DNA of 64,000 nt from contig CP019454.1 of the NCBI GenBank assembly GCA_002951815.1, positions 2,170,001-2,234,000 on the forward strand, written 5' to 3'. A program made the position numbers and the translations under genes. The notes under the pieces are model-generated. The model made no database searches and was not told the origin of the DNA. It worked only from the letters and a program-made list of their open reading frames with translations. Of this stretch, positions 50,567 through 58,563 are shown piece after piece. Each line of letters begins with the position of its first letter. Position 1 is the stretch's first letter. The stretch comes from Sulfobacillus thermotolerans. Lineage in GTDB: Bacteria; Bacillota; Sulfobacillia; Sulfobacillales; Sulfobacillaceae.

Positions 50567-51598
50567 TTATGCTTGGGAAACCTCAACCATTTCGTTGATG
50601 GCCGCTGTGGCTTCTGGAGGCATGGGTGTATCGGCCCGAAGGACTCCTGGTGCCTCACCGGTACTCTGGTCTACAACGTCTATCCCACTGTAAACGACGC
50701 CTGCATAGTTCCCGTTCACCGGAAAGGTAAAGACTTCGCCAGACTGCATGGTGACTTCCATCTGTCCTGTATACGCTAAGGAGGGCAACGAGCCTCGACG
50801 CATAATCGCTTCTAAGCTTATTTCCTGTCCCGGAGGGAGCGTTCCTGATAATTCCCAACCCCGATCAACCTCAATACTGGACGTCCTTTGGTGGCTGGAA
50901 GTCGCCGATAGCTTCCACCCATACTTTACTCCTTCCTTCCCTACTTCGGGAATGCCGGCTTCCACGTTCACTTCCATATAGGCCTCAATCCCCACTGTCG
51001 TCGCCCACGTTTCAGATGCCGTTTCCTTTCGAACTCCACTAAATTTCCATTGTTCAGGAACGGCTGAGGTATTTTTTCGGTGAAACGTATCGACCCTCAC
51101 CGGGGTAATACCTGATGTATCAAAACTCAATGTGGGATAGTGCAGATTTTTGATGACCGCAGACCGAATATGATCTAGAAAAACAAAGCCCCCCGCATCA
51201 ATATCTGATCCGCTGCGGCCTTGGCATCCAATGCAGATCCCAGACCCTACATCCACCGGATATTCTTGTCGGCGCCCCCAATCATTCATCCCAAAATCAA
51301 ACACACGATTATGACTTGTTTTAAAATATATCCATCCCAAGCGAGTTCCCGCACCGTTGCCCCACAGTGACATTTGGGTAATCCGTTCACCGGGCTCAAA
51401 AGTAAATTCGTTGTAAGGTCCCCCGGGCTCTCCAAATGTTTTGCTGGGTTCGTTAGTGCGCCAGATGCGGAGAGCCTTAATCTGCCATCCGCCAATCCAC
51501 ACGCCCAGTTTTTCGATCATCTTCCCATCGGGGGCAAAGTCTTGAAAGGGCGTACCACCTCGCCCGCCGATGATGATCATAGGTGCATAAATACTCAT
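50567..51598 (-). CDS. Jacalin-like lectin fused to aerolysin-type pore-forming domain
   Basis: 343 residues. Residues about 5-140 form a jacalin-like beta-prism lectin (IIIGGRGGTPFQDF, IEKLGVWIGGWQIKALRIW, FEPGERITQMSLWGNGAGTRLG). Residues about 165-325 fit the aerolysin/ETX-MTX2 superfamily: KETASETWATTVGIEAYMEV, AGIPEVGKEGVKYGW, a Ser/Thr-rich insertion-loop stretch (SATSSHQRTSS), then LPPGQEISLEAIMRRGSLP, the PPG turn. Such proteins bind glycans and oligomerise into beta-barrel pores. No signal peptide is seen. AAGGAGG, 6 nt before ATG 51598, decides the start. Known relatives with lectin plus aerolysin include animal natterins and some bacterial toxins. Toxin action is inference. Confidence 0.72.
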   Translation of the reverse strand: MSIYAPMIIIGGRGGTPFQDFAPDGKMIEKLGVWIGGWQIKALRIWRTNEPSKTFGEPGGPYNEFTFEPGERITQMSLWGNGAGTRLGWIYFKTSHNRVFDFGMNDWGRRQEYPVDVGSGICIGCQGRSGSDIDAGGFVFLDHIRSAVIKNLHYPTLSFDTSGITPVRVDTFHRKNTSAVPEQWKFSGVRKETASETWATTVGIEAYMEVNVEAGIPEVGKEGVKYGWKLSATSSHQRTSSIEVDRGWELSGTLPPGQEISLEAIMRRGSLPSLAYTGQMEVTMQSGEVFTFPVNGNYAGVVYSGIDVVDQSTGEAPGVLRADTPMPPEATAAINEMVEVSQA

Positions 51599-51716
51599 TC
51601 TCATCCTCCTTGTAGTGACTCACACCGCTCGCGATGCCTTGTTGGGACAAAGAGCCACCCCTGCTTTCTCCGACTATCCTTGCTTGGTACGGCCTGCCGA
51701 AGTGGCCATGTTCAGA

Positions 51717-52280
51717 TTAGCACGCGGCTATACAAGAAGCGTCCCGGATGTGTCCCACACCTGTGTCATATATACGGACACCGCAAAGAAGACGTCCCCG
51801 CCTGTCAGGAATATCCGTTCCTGCAAGGGTGGCCGTAGGGATTGCTTTTCCGAAATGCCTGGTTACAAAATATTGATCGTTCATTGGACTCACCAGCGTT
51901 GATGCTGAGAGGGGAGAACGGGGCCTACGCTCCGATGCAATGGGGTTTATAGCTTTGTTCAATTCAGCAGGCCACGAAGGAACGCGATGCCCAGTATCAA
52001 TGGGCGGGCTAACCGGTGCCCGATGAACACTGGCCGTGCCGCGCGGTTGTAGATCGTCTGTGTCAAATCGACGGGGCATCGCTATGCCACGTCGTTGAAC
52101 CATACGGACCGAAATAGACGACGCGAGAAGGTGTAAGGGCTTTGTTGGGACGCCGGCATTTCTGCGATACATGCTAGATACTGTCCGAAAATGACCGGGA
52201 TCTTGACGACCATTTTTAAAGTACGCTTCTGACGCTGTCCCTATGCCCTGAGTGTAACGAATAGTCCTAATGGGGCCCAT
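51717..52280 (-). CDS. Uncertain 187-residue reading frame upstream of the pore-former
   Basis: An open frame of 187 codons on the same strand as the jacalin/aerolysin gene and 118 bp before it. Composition is Arg/Ser/Pro/Thr-rich and shows no domain, signal peptide or membrane helix I recognise. GGAGAGG lies about 11 nt before the ATG at 52280, a marginal ribosome site. It may be a real gene co-transcribed with the pore-former, or a chance frame in a 770-bp non-coding stretch. I favour neither strongly. Confidence 0.3.
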   Translation of the reverse strand: MGPIRTIRYTQGIGTASEAYFKNGRQDPGHFRTVSSMYRRNAGVPTKPLHLLASSISVRMVQRRGIAMPRRFDTDDLQPRGTASVHRAPVSPPIDTGHRVPSWPAELNKAINPIASERRPRSPLSASTLVSPMNDQYFVTRHFGKAIPTATLAGTDIPDRRGRLLCGVRIYDTGVGHIRDASCIAAC

Positions 52281-52374
52281 CCATCCGTTGACCTCTCCAC
52301 CATACGTTTTTTAGAATTAAAAGAAATGGAATAAACTCAAGATGGCAATAGATGGAAAAGGAAAGGACGGATCG

Positions 52375-53667
52375 ATGACCATTGCGGAACAACCGCTGTT
52401 GGTAGGACGTGCTACGCAGCTTCGTTGGATAAACAATTGGATTCATAGTCCGGAGAGCGATTCCATGGTGCTGATGATCCAAGGACCCGCGGGGATTGGC
52501 AAGTCCACGCTATTAGAAGCCATTCACTATGAGGCTTGTCTAAACGTGCCAAGTTGGCTCGTGGATGGGCGCTACGTGTCAACGCCGCTTGCATGGTTGG
52601 ACTACATGGGCTTGTTAATGCTTCATAGCCTACCGGGGAGACACGACCAACAAGTTGCTCAACTCAAGACGACCTTGTCTCAGCAGAAATCCTTGTTGTT
52701 AATCGATAATGCAGAATCCTTAGGGATGACAGGAGAATGGTTGCGCACCCATTTTCTTGCGACTCTTCACGAAGCGCCCCTGCTTATTGCTTTAGCCGCT
52801 CGAGGACCGTTGTTCGAATGGCAAACGGATCCCTTATGGCATACCCGGATGGAGCACTGGGAACTGTCCCCTTTAACGTTTTCTGATACTCAAGTGTACG
52901 TATCAGCACGCGGCATTGGAGCGGATCAATGGGGTGCCCGGTTATATCATCAAACGAAGGGACATCCTCTTAGCTTAGCATTGGCGGTGGATGCCGTGGG
53001 GCACGATCCCACGATTGTGCCGCAAATCTCGCAGACGGTGACGGCGCGTGTATTGCGAGAGGTCGTTACGGAGAAGTGGATCCCCGTTCTCGAGTCGTTG
53101 GCTTTGGTGCAAGAGGCGGATGAAAATACGCTGGAGGCATTGACCCAACAAACGATTGGAAGTATTCAGTATCATCAATTGTTGTCATTGTCCTTTATCT
53201 CCGTAGGGCCGTTGGGATTGCGCATGCATGACACCGTACGCAAAGTTTTGCTTGACGATCTGCGACGCCGCAATCCTGAACGCTTTATACAGCAACGTCG
53301 GCAGGCTTTGCGCGTCCTAGAGGCAAGGCGTAGACAGACGGATGAAGCCACTCGACTGCGGAGCGCCGCCATGTTGCTTGAACTCTACCGTGATGACCTT
53401 CCCGTGGAACCGTGGTTAAATTTTTCGACAGTCACGGAATGGAGGGAACATTGCCGAGTGCAGGAATGCGACCGACAGACATTGCATGCTCTATTGCCGG
53501 ACAAACCCCACACGCCGTTACTAGAACCTAATCGGCAACATGCTTTTCTTGACGCCATTATAACGCGATATCCTGAGGGTGTTCGTGTAGTACGTAATCA
53601 TGAGAATGCTGCCATAGGCTTTTGGGTTGGCCTATGGATATCGGAAAAAAACTATGCCAATCATTGA
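52375..53667 (+). CDS. STAND-type AAA/NB-ARC-like ATPase, amino-terminal part of a split regulator
   Basis: 430 residues. The NTPase core has Walker A GPAGIGKSTLL (about 36-46) and Walker B SLLLIDNAE (about 106-114), followed by a WHD-like helical region typical of STAND ATPases (LFEWQTDPLWHTRM, YHQTKGHPLSLALAVDAVG with the GxP motif). In MalT/LuxR-type STAND regulators a C-terminal DNA-binding domain follows. Here translation stops 14 bp inside the next gene, which supplies the helix-turn-helix in the +1 frame; an A7 run marks the junction. ATG 52375 follows AAAGGA. Either a frameshifted single gene or two interacting subunits. Confidence 0.65.
   Translation: MTIAEQPLLVGRATQLRWINNWIHSPESDSMVLMIQGPAGIGKSTLLEAIHYEACLNVPSWLVDGRYVSTPLAWLDYMGLLMLHSLPGRHDQQVAQLKTTLSQQKSLLLIDNAESLGMTGEWLRTHFLATLHEAPLLIALAARGPLFEWQTDPLWHTRMEHWELSPLTFSDTQVYVSARGIGADQWGARLYHQTKGHPLSLALAVDAVGHDPTIVPQISQTVTARVLREVVTEKWIPVLESLALVQEADENTLEALTQQTIGSIQYHQLLSLSFISVGPLGLRMHDTVRKVLLDDLRRRNPERFIQQRRQALRVLEARRRQTDEATRLRSAAMLLELYRDDLPVEPWLNFSTVTEWREHCRVQECDRQTLHALLPDKPHTPLLEPNRQHAFLDAIITRYPEGVRVVRNHENAAIGFWVGLWISEKNYANH
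53645..53651 (+). other. A7 homopolymer at the junction of two overlapping regulator frames
   Basis: A run of seven A residues lies where the ATPase frame (S-E-K-N-Y) and the downstream frame overlap. With six A residues the frames join as ...WISEKTMPIIETFL.... It is therefore the likely site of an indel, sequencing error, or transcriptional slippage. Confidence 0.7.
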
Positions 53668-54364
53668 AACCTTTTTACCAAGATTACTGCACGCACTGTC
53701 GCAAGACATTAATGCCTACCGGGATCAACCGCCAGAATTAGCCGATACGTGTGTGACGGTATTCTTTTGTTACCGAGACAATGACCCAGTTTATACCGCG
53801 GAAGCAGTTCGCGGCATGGTGCTATATGACGCGTTGGTGCTATTAGGAGGAGCCGTACGGGTCATCGTGACGTCAACCGATCCGCCATTTTGTAGGGTCA
53901 TGCAGGCCGTAGGATTGCGGCCAAAAACCTTTCGTGGCCCACACGGGACTCCCGTCGAACTCTTAGTGGGGGATAAGAGAGGCAAAGGGTTTCTCTCCTT
54001 TTTGGTCTATATTGAACGCCTTATATCCAGCGTCAGCAGCCATAAGATGACCCGCGAGGATATGGAGCGATTGCTCTGCGCTCTTGCAAATCCTCGTCAG
54101 TTACTCGTGGAAATTCGCTCTCTCGGTCTAAAGGACAACCTTGATACCACTAAAATGCACTTGATGCAACTCTTGACGTCGTCTCCCCCGATTCCGCCCT
54201 TAAGAAAGCAAAGCCAAGACCTTTTGAAAGCAGCGTATTTACATCGCGAATGGAGCGTGGCGCAGATAGCCACCCACTTTCATGTTAGCCGCTCGTCCTT
54301 TTATCGCCATAAGCGCAAAGCTCTCGAGGAGTTAGCCGAAGCATGGAACGCTCGGCACCAATAA
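53654..54364 (+). CDS. Helix-turn-helix protein, carboxy-terminal part of a split STAND regulator
   Basis: 236 residues from ATG 53654. Residues about 1-110 (PIIETFLPRLLHALSQD, YTAEAVRGMVLYDALVLLGG, VTSTDPPFCRVMQAVGLRPK) resemble the sensor region that follows STAND ATPases and look GNAT-like. Residues about 195-232 (LHREWSVAQIATHFHVSRSSFYRHKRKALEELA) form a resolvase/LuxR-like helix-turn-helix. The ATG has no good ribosome site (AAAAAAACT before it). This supports translation as a fusion with, or coupled to, the upstream ATPase frame. What it regulates is not known; the pore-former gene is divergent at 51.6 kb. Confidence 0.55.
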   Translation: MPIIETFLPRLLHALSQDINAYRDQPPELADTCVTVFFCYRDNDPVYTAEAVRGMVLYDALVLLGGAVRVIVTSTDPPFCRVMQAVGLRPKTFRGPHGTPVELLVGDKRGKGFLSFLVYIERLISSVSSHKMTREDMERLLCALANPRQLLVEIRSLGLKDNLDTTKMHLMQLLTSSPPIPPLRKQSQDLLKAAYLHREWSVAQIATHFHVSRSSFYRHKRKALEELAEAWNARHQ

Positions 54365-54663
54365 CACAAAACCCGACCAACCAATAGGACAAAAATGCGG
54401 CCACCGGATAGCGAATAGAACCCAGGGTACAAACTTATTTCTATCCAATCGGCGTCCGCCATCAACGCTAGCGTTTGTGATCGCTGTAGACCTTCCGCCT
54501 CTTGGCGATAATGACGGAATACGGTGGCATATTCTCATGACGAAAACCATTTCTTGATCCTTATTGTTTAGGGCGGAAGGCGATACCAACGAGCACGGAC
54601 ATGCATGAACCCTACGTAGTGCGGACACGATAAGACCGCACCACACCATAAAGGGGGATGACT

Positions 54664-55269
54664 ATGCCAAAATTGACGGCTCAGGAATATCAGCAATTAC
54701 ATGAGATTGCCTCAGCGGATGCGACCTTAATCGCGAAAGCAACGGGTTTTTTGTCGTTTGTGCAAGATGGCGACTTGAAATCCATGGTGGAAAATGAACG
54801 CCGCAAAGCCGAGATGCATTATAACGAACTGATTGATATTGCCAATGGCGAATCGCTCAATCAAAAGTTCGAGCAGCTTGATGGTGGACTGAAAGGACGT
54901 CCGCGCAATGCGTCCGTGCAGTCTCCAACGCCTATTCAACCGAAAAGCGGTCAGGGATTTACCGACCGCATTATTGCGGCTGATCTATTGGACTATTCTA
55001 AGAGCATGACCGTGCGCTGCATCTGGGCGGCGACCGAAATCACCCACGTGGGGATTCGCCGGGCGTTATCCGAAATGGCCCGGTATCACCTAGATGCTGC
55101 CTATGAATTTTTTAAATTCATGGAGCAAAAGGGTTGGTATGTGCCCTTGGGAGCTAATGAGAATGCCGAGCAGTGGTTCCGCCAAAATCACGAGCAAATT
55201 ATTTCCGCTCATATGAGCGGACGTCAAGAATCAGACTGGGTTAGTGCTAACGCTCCCATGCCCTCCTAA
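54664..55269 (+). CDS. CotF-family spore coat protein
   Basis: 201 residues with two ferritin-like helical regions. Residues about 85-160 match the Coat_F (CotF) domain: FTDRIIAADLLDYSKSMTVRC, TEITHVGIRRALSEMARYHLDAAYEFFKFMEQKGWYVP. This is the usual D-x-x-I-x-x-D-x-L, K-x(n)-E and MxxKGWY pattern of coat proteins in spore formers. The first 70 residues may be a second, degenerate copy (LTAQEYQQLHEIASADATLI). AGGGGG precedes ATG 54664 by 7 nt; ATG 54658 is too close to it. A strong terminator follows. It is probably expressed in the mother cell. Confidence 0.82.
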   Translation: MPKLTAQEYQQLHEIASADATLIAKATGFLSFVQDGDLKSMVENERRKAEMHYNELIDIANGESLNQKFEQLDGGLKGRPRNASVQSPTPIQPKSGQGFTDRIIAADLLDYSKSMTVRCIWAATEITHVGIRRALSEMARYHLDAAYEFFKFMEQKGWYVPLGANENAEQWFRQNHEQIISAHMSGRQESDWVSANAPMPS

Positions 55270-55278
55270 ACGGTAAAC

Positions 55279-55309
55279 GGGCCGGAATCTCCCGTCGAGA
55301 TTCCGGCCC
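55279..55309 (+). terminator. Strong hairpin terminator after the cotF-like gene
   Basis: GGGCCGGAATCTC and GAGATTCCGGCCC form a perfect 13-bp stem with a 5-nt loop, 10 bp past the stop codon, followed by a T-containing tail (TACTGTTTTGG). Confidence 0.85.
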
Positions 55310-55430
55310 GCCTACTGTTTTGGTGAAGGGATTAGAAAGCATCATGTTTTCGCCCGTAAGGGCGTGATAAAATAAGCGCAGGGGTCGGCGTGTGCACAGT
55401 CACGCAATCAGACCGTTTAGGAGCGCGCCC

Positions 55431-56228
55431 ATGGCACAGTGGGAACATCACGGCCCGTACTGGAAATGGTTGGGAGTCAACACGGTCCAGGCCATCTTTA
55501 CAACACGGCAAGGCGGGATTTCAGATCCGCCTTATGATACCTTGAATCTCTCCTTCAATATGCCAGATCAACCGCAGGCGGTTTTGGAAAATCGGACGCG
55601 GGCTTTGTCATGGCTTGGCGCCTCATTAGATCAGCTTGTCATGGCAGAGCAAGTGCATAAGGCACTTGTCAGCTGGGTCGGTGAATCCGATGCCCCGGCG
55701 GGCGCCAGATCCTCCGCCGGGGCAATTTCTGGCGCGGATGGTTTACTCACCCGTTCATCTGATATTGTGCTCGGTATGGGGTTTGCCGATTGCGTTCCGA
55801 TTTTTCTCGCAGACGAGGCGGGAACCATCGGCGGCTTGTTACATGCTGGGTGGCGGGGTACCGTGCAAGGGGTGCAAGTGGAGGCCATTGCACAGTTGAT
55901 TGAGCAAGGCATAGCCCCCCACGATCTTCATGTCGGCATTGGACCATCCATTGGTCCGTGTTGCTATGAAGTCGATGAGCGGGTCGCCCAAGCTTTTCGG
56001 GAGGCGATGGGATCTGACGCGCCACTGGTCACCAGCATGAAGCCAGGACATTACCAGCTCGACTTGTGGACTGCGAATCGACGGCGTCTTGAGCAGGCGG
56101 GTGTTCGGCCGGACCGTATTGATGTTGCAGGGGTATGTACGGCCTGCCACCGGGATCAGTTTTTTTCTCATCGTCGCGATGCGGGCCGCACGGGCCGCAT
56201 GGGGGGATATCTATGGCTCAAGAAATAG
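55431..56228 (+). CDS. pgeF: Polyphenol oxidase/purine nucleoside phosphorylase (PgeF/LACC1 family)
   Basis: 265 residues, full length. IFTTRQGGISDPPYDTLNLS starts the family fold; AEQVHK, FADCVPIF and HAGWRGTVQG carry the Zn-binding and catalytic His-Cys-His set; GIGPSIGPCCYEVDE and CHRDQFFSHRRDAGRTGRMGG follow. Bacterial PgeF has been linked to peptidoglycan editing and relatives have purine phosphorylase or adenosine deaminase activity. GGAG lies 7 nt before ATG 55431; the GTG at 55392 is unlikely. Its stop overlaps yggS by 16 bp, as in other Firmicutes where pgeF (ylmD) precedes yggS (ylmE). Confidence 0.9.
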   Translation: MAQWEHHGPYWKWLGVNTVQAIFTTRQGGISDPPYDTLNLSFNMPDQPQAVLENRTRALSWLGASLDQLVMAEQVHKALVSWVGESDAPAGARSSAGAISGADGLLTRSSDIVLGMGFADCVPIFLADEAGTIGGLLHAGWRGTVQGVQVEAIAQLIEQGIAPHDLHVGIGPSIGPCCYEVDERVAQAFREAMGSDAPLVTSMKPGHYQLDLWTANRRRLEQAGVRPDRIDVAGVCTACHRDQFFSHRRDAGRTGRMGGYLWLKK

Positions 56229-56896
56229 CGGAACGTGTGCAACATGTATTAGCACAAATCGAGGCCATTCGACCCGGTGAAGGGGTCAAGCTCATGGCCG
56301 TCACGAAGATGCGAACCCGAGAGGAGGCCTTAGCCGCTGTGGCGGCGGGTGCCCAGCTTATCGGAGAAAACAAGGTGCAAGAAGCCAAAGATAAGTGGCA
56401 CGAAAAGCCTCCGGTTCCCTTGCACCTTATTGGACATCTTCAAACGAACAAGGTAAAATATACCATAGATCTTTTTGACTCTGTCGACAGTATAGATAGT
56501 GAGAAGGTGGCAGAGGCATTAAATCAACGGGTTACTGACCGTCTTGCGGTCATGTTGGAAATCAATGCGGGACAAGAAGCGAGTAAAACGGGAATGTTTC
56601 CTCAGCACGTGCGTGCGTTTTTAGAACAAGCCCATCGGTGGCCGCATTTGCAATTTATCGGCATGATGGCACTGTTTCCGTCAGCAGTTGGCACAACTTT
56701 GGACGAAAAGAAAAAAATTCGGGCACTGATGAAGGAAACTGGCGAATTATGGCGAACTTGTCGAGAAGAGAGATTTCCTTGGGCTCCTTTGGATGAATTA
56801 TCCATGGGAATGACGGATGATTATGAGTGGGCTTTAGAGGCAGGCACAACGATTGTCCGTCTGGGAACCGCTCTGTTTGGTCCAAGAACTTATTGA
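56213..56896 (+). CDS. yggS: YggS-family pyridoxal phosphate homeostasis protein
   Basis: 227 residues, full length. KLMAVTKMRTREEALAAVAAG has the PLP-binding Lys (about K32); GENKVQEAKDKW, LHLIGHLQTNKVK, EINAGQEASKTGMFP, LQFIGMMALFPSA, LSMGMTDDYEWALEAGTTIVRLGTALFG follow the family. It is a single-domain alanine-racemase-like barrel that binds PLP but is not known to catalyse a reaction, and affects amino acid and vitamin B6 balance. It overlaps pgeF by 16 bp and precedes sepF by 12 bp. Confidence 0.94.
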   Translation: MAQEIAERVQHVLAQIEAIRPGEGVKLMAVTKMRTREEALAAVAAGAQLIGENKVQEAKDKWHEKPPVPLHLIGHLQTNKVKYTIDLFDSVDSIDSEKVAEALNQRVTDRLAVMLEINAGQEASKTGMFPQHVRAFLEQAHRWPHLQFIGMMALFPSAVGTTLDEKKKIRALMKETGELWRTCREERFPWAPLDELSMGMTDDYEWALEAGTTIVRLGTALFGPRTY

Positions 56897-56908
56897 GGAG
56901 GGTGATTT

Positions 56909-57346
56909 GTGAAAGCGGGAATCGTAGGCAAGTTCTTAAATTTTGTGGGGTTAGAAGAAGTGCAGGACGAAGAATTTGACACACAGGAAGTCGCCGCGAC
57001 ATCAGATTGGGAAGATGAAGTGCCCCAAAAGAAGCGGGGAGGCTTGGTCAGTTTGCCGGGTTCGCGTGGGTTTCGGGTGGTCGTGATGCATCCCAGGACC
57101 TTAGAGGATGGCCAGGCTATTGCCGATCAGGTCAAAGGGCGTCGTCCCGTGATTGTCAATCTGGATTTGGCTGAAGAACGGGCCGGTCAGCGCTTGTTAA
57201 ACTTCTTATCTGGAGTTGCTTATGCGTTAGATGGCGGACTGCGCAAAGTCGGAGACAATATCTTCCTCGTTACGCCCAACAACGTGGAAGTCGCCAGTGA
57301 AGATCATGATGACGCGCCCGGGTGGACCAGGAGCCTGTCTAAGTGA
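56909..57346 (+). CDS. sepF: Cell division protein SepF
   Basis: 145 residues, normal for SepF. An amino-terminal amphipathic helix (MKAGIVGKFLNFVGL) anchors it to the membrane; an acidic linker (VQDEEFDTQEVAATSDWEDE) leads to the core (VVMHPRTLEDGQAIADQVKG, RRPVIVNLDLAEERAGQRLLNFLSGVAYALDGGLRKVGDNIFLVTPNNVEV). SepF rings bundle FtsZ filaments and can replace FtsA as a membrane tether. GAGGAGGG precedes GTG 56909. Its stop overlaps the next gene (GTGA). Confidence 0.95.
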   Translation: MKAGIVGKFLNFVGLEEVQDEEFDTQEVAATSDWEDEVPQKKRGGLVSLPGSRGFRVVVMHPRTLEDGQAIADQVKGRRPVIVNLDLAEERAGQRLLNFLSGVAYALDGGLRKVGDNIFLVTPNNVEVASEDHDDAPGWTRSLSK

Positions 57347-57633
57347 GTATCATCTTCATCCATTTAGCAGAAACTGTCCATATTCTGCAAGATGTGTTTT
57401 TTGTTGTGCTGATGATACGGATTGTGTCATCGTTTTTTCCTCCGAAGACCGCGGGGCTATGGGATAAGGCGACGTACATTTCAACACAGCTGACTGAGCC
57501 CATTTTAGCCCCTATTCGGCGGAGGGTGCCTCTGGTGGGAATGCTCGATTTGTCCCCTTTGATTGCGTTTTTCTTGGTGGACATTGCGTCATACCTGCTT
57601 GTGGCGTTGTTTCTTTATATGGCCAGGTTCTAA
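57343..57633 (+). CDS. yggT: YggT-family membrane protein
   Basis: 96 residues with two membrane regions (about 8-28 and 68-94), linked by SSFFPPKTAGLWDKATYIST, which matches the YggT (YlmG) pattern (R-I-V-x-S-F, then P-I-L-x-P-I-R-R-x-x-P). The family is widespread next to sepF and divIVA; a role in division or membrane potential-related functions has been proposed but is not settled. GTG 57343 overlaps the sepF stop by 4 bp. The order sepF-yggT-divIVA is that of Bacillus, except that the RNA-binding ylmH usually between them is missing. Confidence 0.9.
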   Translation: MSIIFIHLAETVHILQDVFFVVLMIRIVSSFFPPKTAGLWDKATYISTQLTEPILAPIRRRVPLVGMLDLSPLIAFFLVDIASYLLVALFLYMARF

Positions 57634-57648
57634 CCGCGGGAGGATTTT

Positions 57649-58116
57649 ATGCCACTGACACCTTTAGATATTGTCAATAAAGAGTTTAAACACGGATTTC
57701 GGGGTTATAACGAAGATGACGTCAATGAATTTCTTGACGAAATCGTTCGGGATTATGAAGCATTGATTCGTGAGAACGATGAACTGAAAGAAAACACCTC
57801 GGGCATGACGGAGCGCCTTGAGCAATATCGCAAATTGGAAGCTACGCTGCAAAATACATTGATTATTGCGCAGCAGACGTCGGAAGAAGTCAAAACGGCG
57901 GCGCGCAAGGAAGCCGAACTGATTGTGCGTGAAGCCGAAGCGAAAGCCGAGGAAATTGTGCGGCGAGCTGAAGCGAAAGTGCGTGACGCGGAAAGCCAAC
58001 TGGCGCAAATTCGTTATGAGACGGAAAAATACCGGGCGCAAGTGCGGAGTTTATTAGAATCTCAATTGCGATTATTATCCGAGGAACCGATGGCATTGCA
58101 GGCCAGCCGTGATTAG
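57649..58116 (+). CDS. divIVA: Cell division/septum placement protein DivIVA
   Basis: 155 residues. The amino-terminal MPLTPLDIVNKEFKHGFRGY is the lipid-binding domain; residues about 25-60 (YNEDDVNEFLDEIVRDYEALIRENDELKEN) start the first coiled coil and the rest, rich in E/K/R/A heptads, is a long helical coil. DivIVA binds negatively curved membranes at poles and septa and recruits MinJ, RacA or other partners in sporulation and division. GGGAGG precedes ATG 57649. A hairpin follows 8 bp past the stop. Confidence 0.95.
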   Translation: MPLTPLDIVNKEFKHGFRGYNEDDVNEFLDEIVRDYEALIRENDELKENTSGMTERLEQYRKLEATLQNTLIIAQQTSEEVKTAARKEAELIVREAEAKAEEIVRRAEAKVRDAESQLAQIRYETEKYRAQVRSLLESQLRLLSEEPMALQASRD

Positions 58117-58123
58117 GGAATGG

Positions 58124-58148
58124 GCTGGCCGCTATCTGGGCGGCCAGC
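58124..58148 (+). terminator. Hairpin terminator after divIVA
   Basis: GCTGGCCGC and GCGGCCAGC form a perfect 9-bp GC-rich stem with a 7-nt loop, followed by GTAGTTTCC. The T tail is short. Confidence 0.65.
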
Positions 58149-58319
58149 GTAGTTTCCGGGTTCACCATTTTCGGGGATGCCGTAGGGCATCCATGAGCCG
58201 CGTTGTAAAGAATGGTGATGGGTAGCAGGGCATATTCTCTTGTTCTCCGTCAAACAACTGCCGAACGATTCGGTTATGCGGTTTGATGTCTAAAAGTGTG
58301 TGTGGTTTCAGAAAGAGAT

Positions 58320-58457
58320 TCAGAGATGGACATGGGCTTCTTTTAGCCCCGGAGCATCGGTTAAGACAATGCTATTGCTGGCGATGTATTGAAACATCTC
58401 ATAACGTTGATCACTCCACAAATGAATGGATTCTCTTACCCATAGTCTATACCTCAT
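58320..58457 (-). CDS. Small protein of unknown function
   Basis: A 45-residue frame (starting MRYRLWVRESIHLW, ending APGLKEAHVHL) on the minus strand. GAGGAG lies 7-8 nt before ATG 58457, a much better ribosome site than expected by chance. The product has no signal peptide, membrane helix or family I recognise. It could be a true small protein or the end of a decayed longer gene; upstream sequence in the same frame shows no further likely coding. It lies alone between divIVA and the GNAT gene. Confidence 0.4.
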   Translation of the reverse strand: MRYRLWVRESIHLWSDQRYEMFQYIASNSIVLTDAPGLKEAHVHL

Positions 58458-58563
58458 TTTCCGTTCTCCTCAGCGGCATTTAACAGGACTATTCTTTGTA
58501 AATCGGTAGGTGCGGCTCTCTTTTGCGGCGCTTTTTACTGAGGGAGGGGCGCAGGATTTAAAA

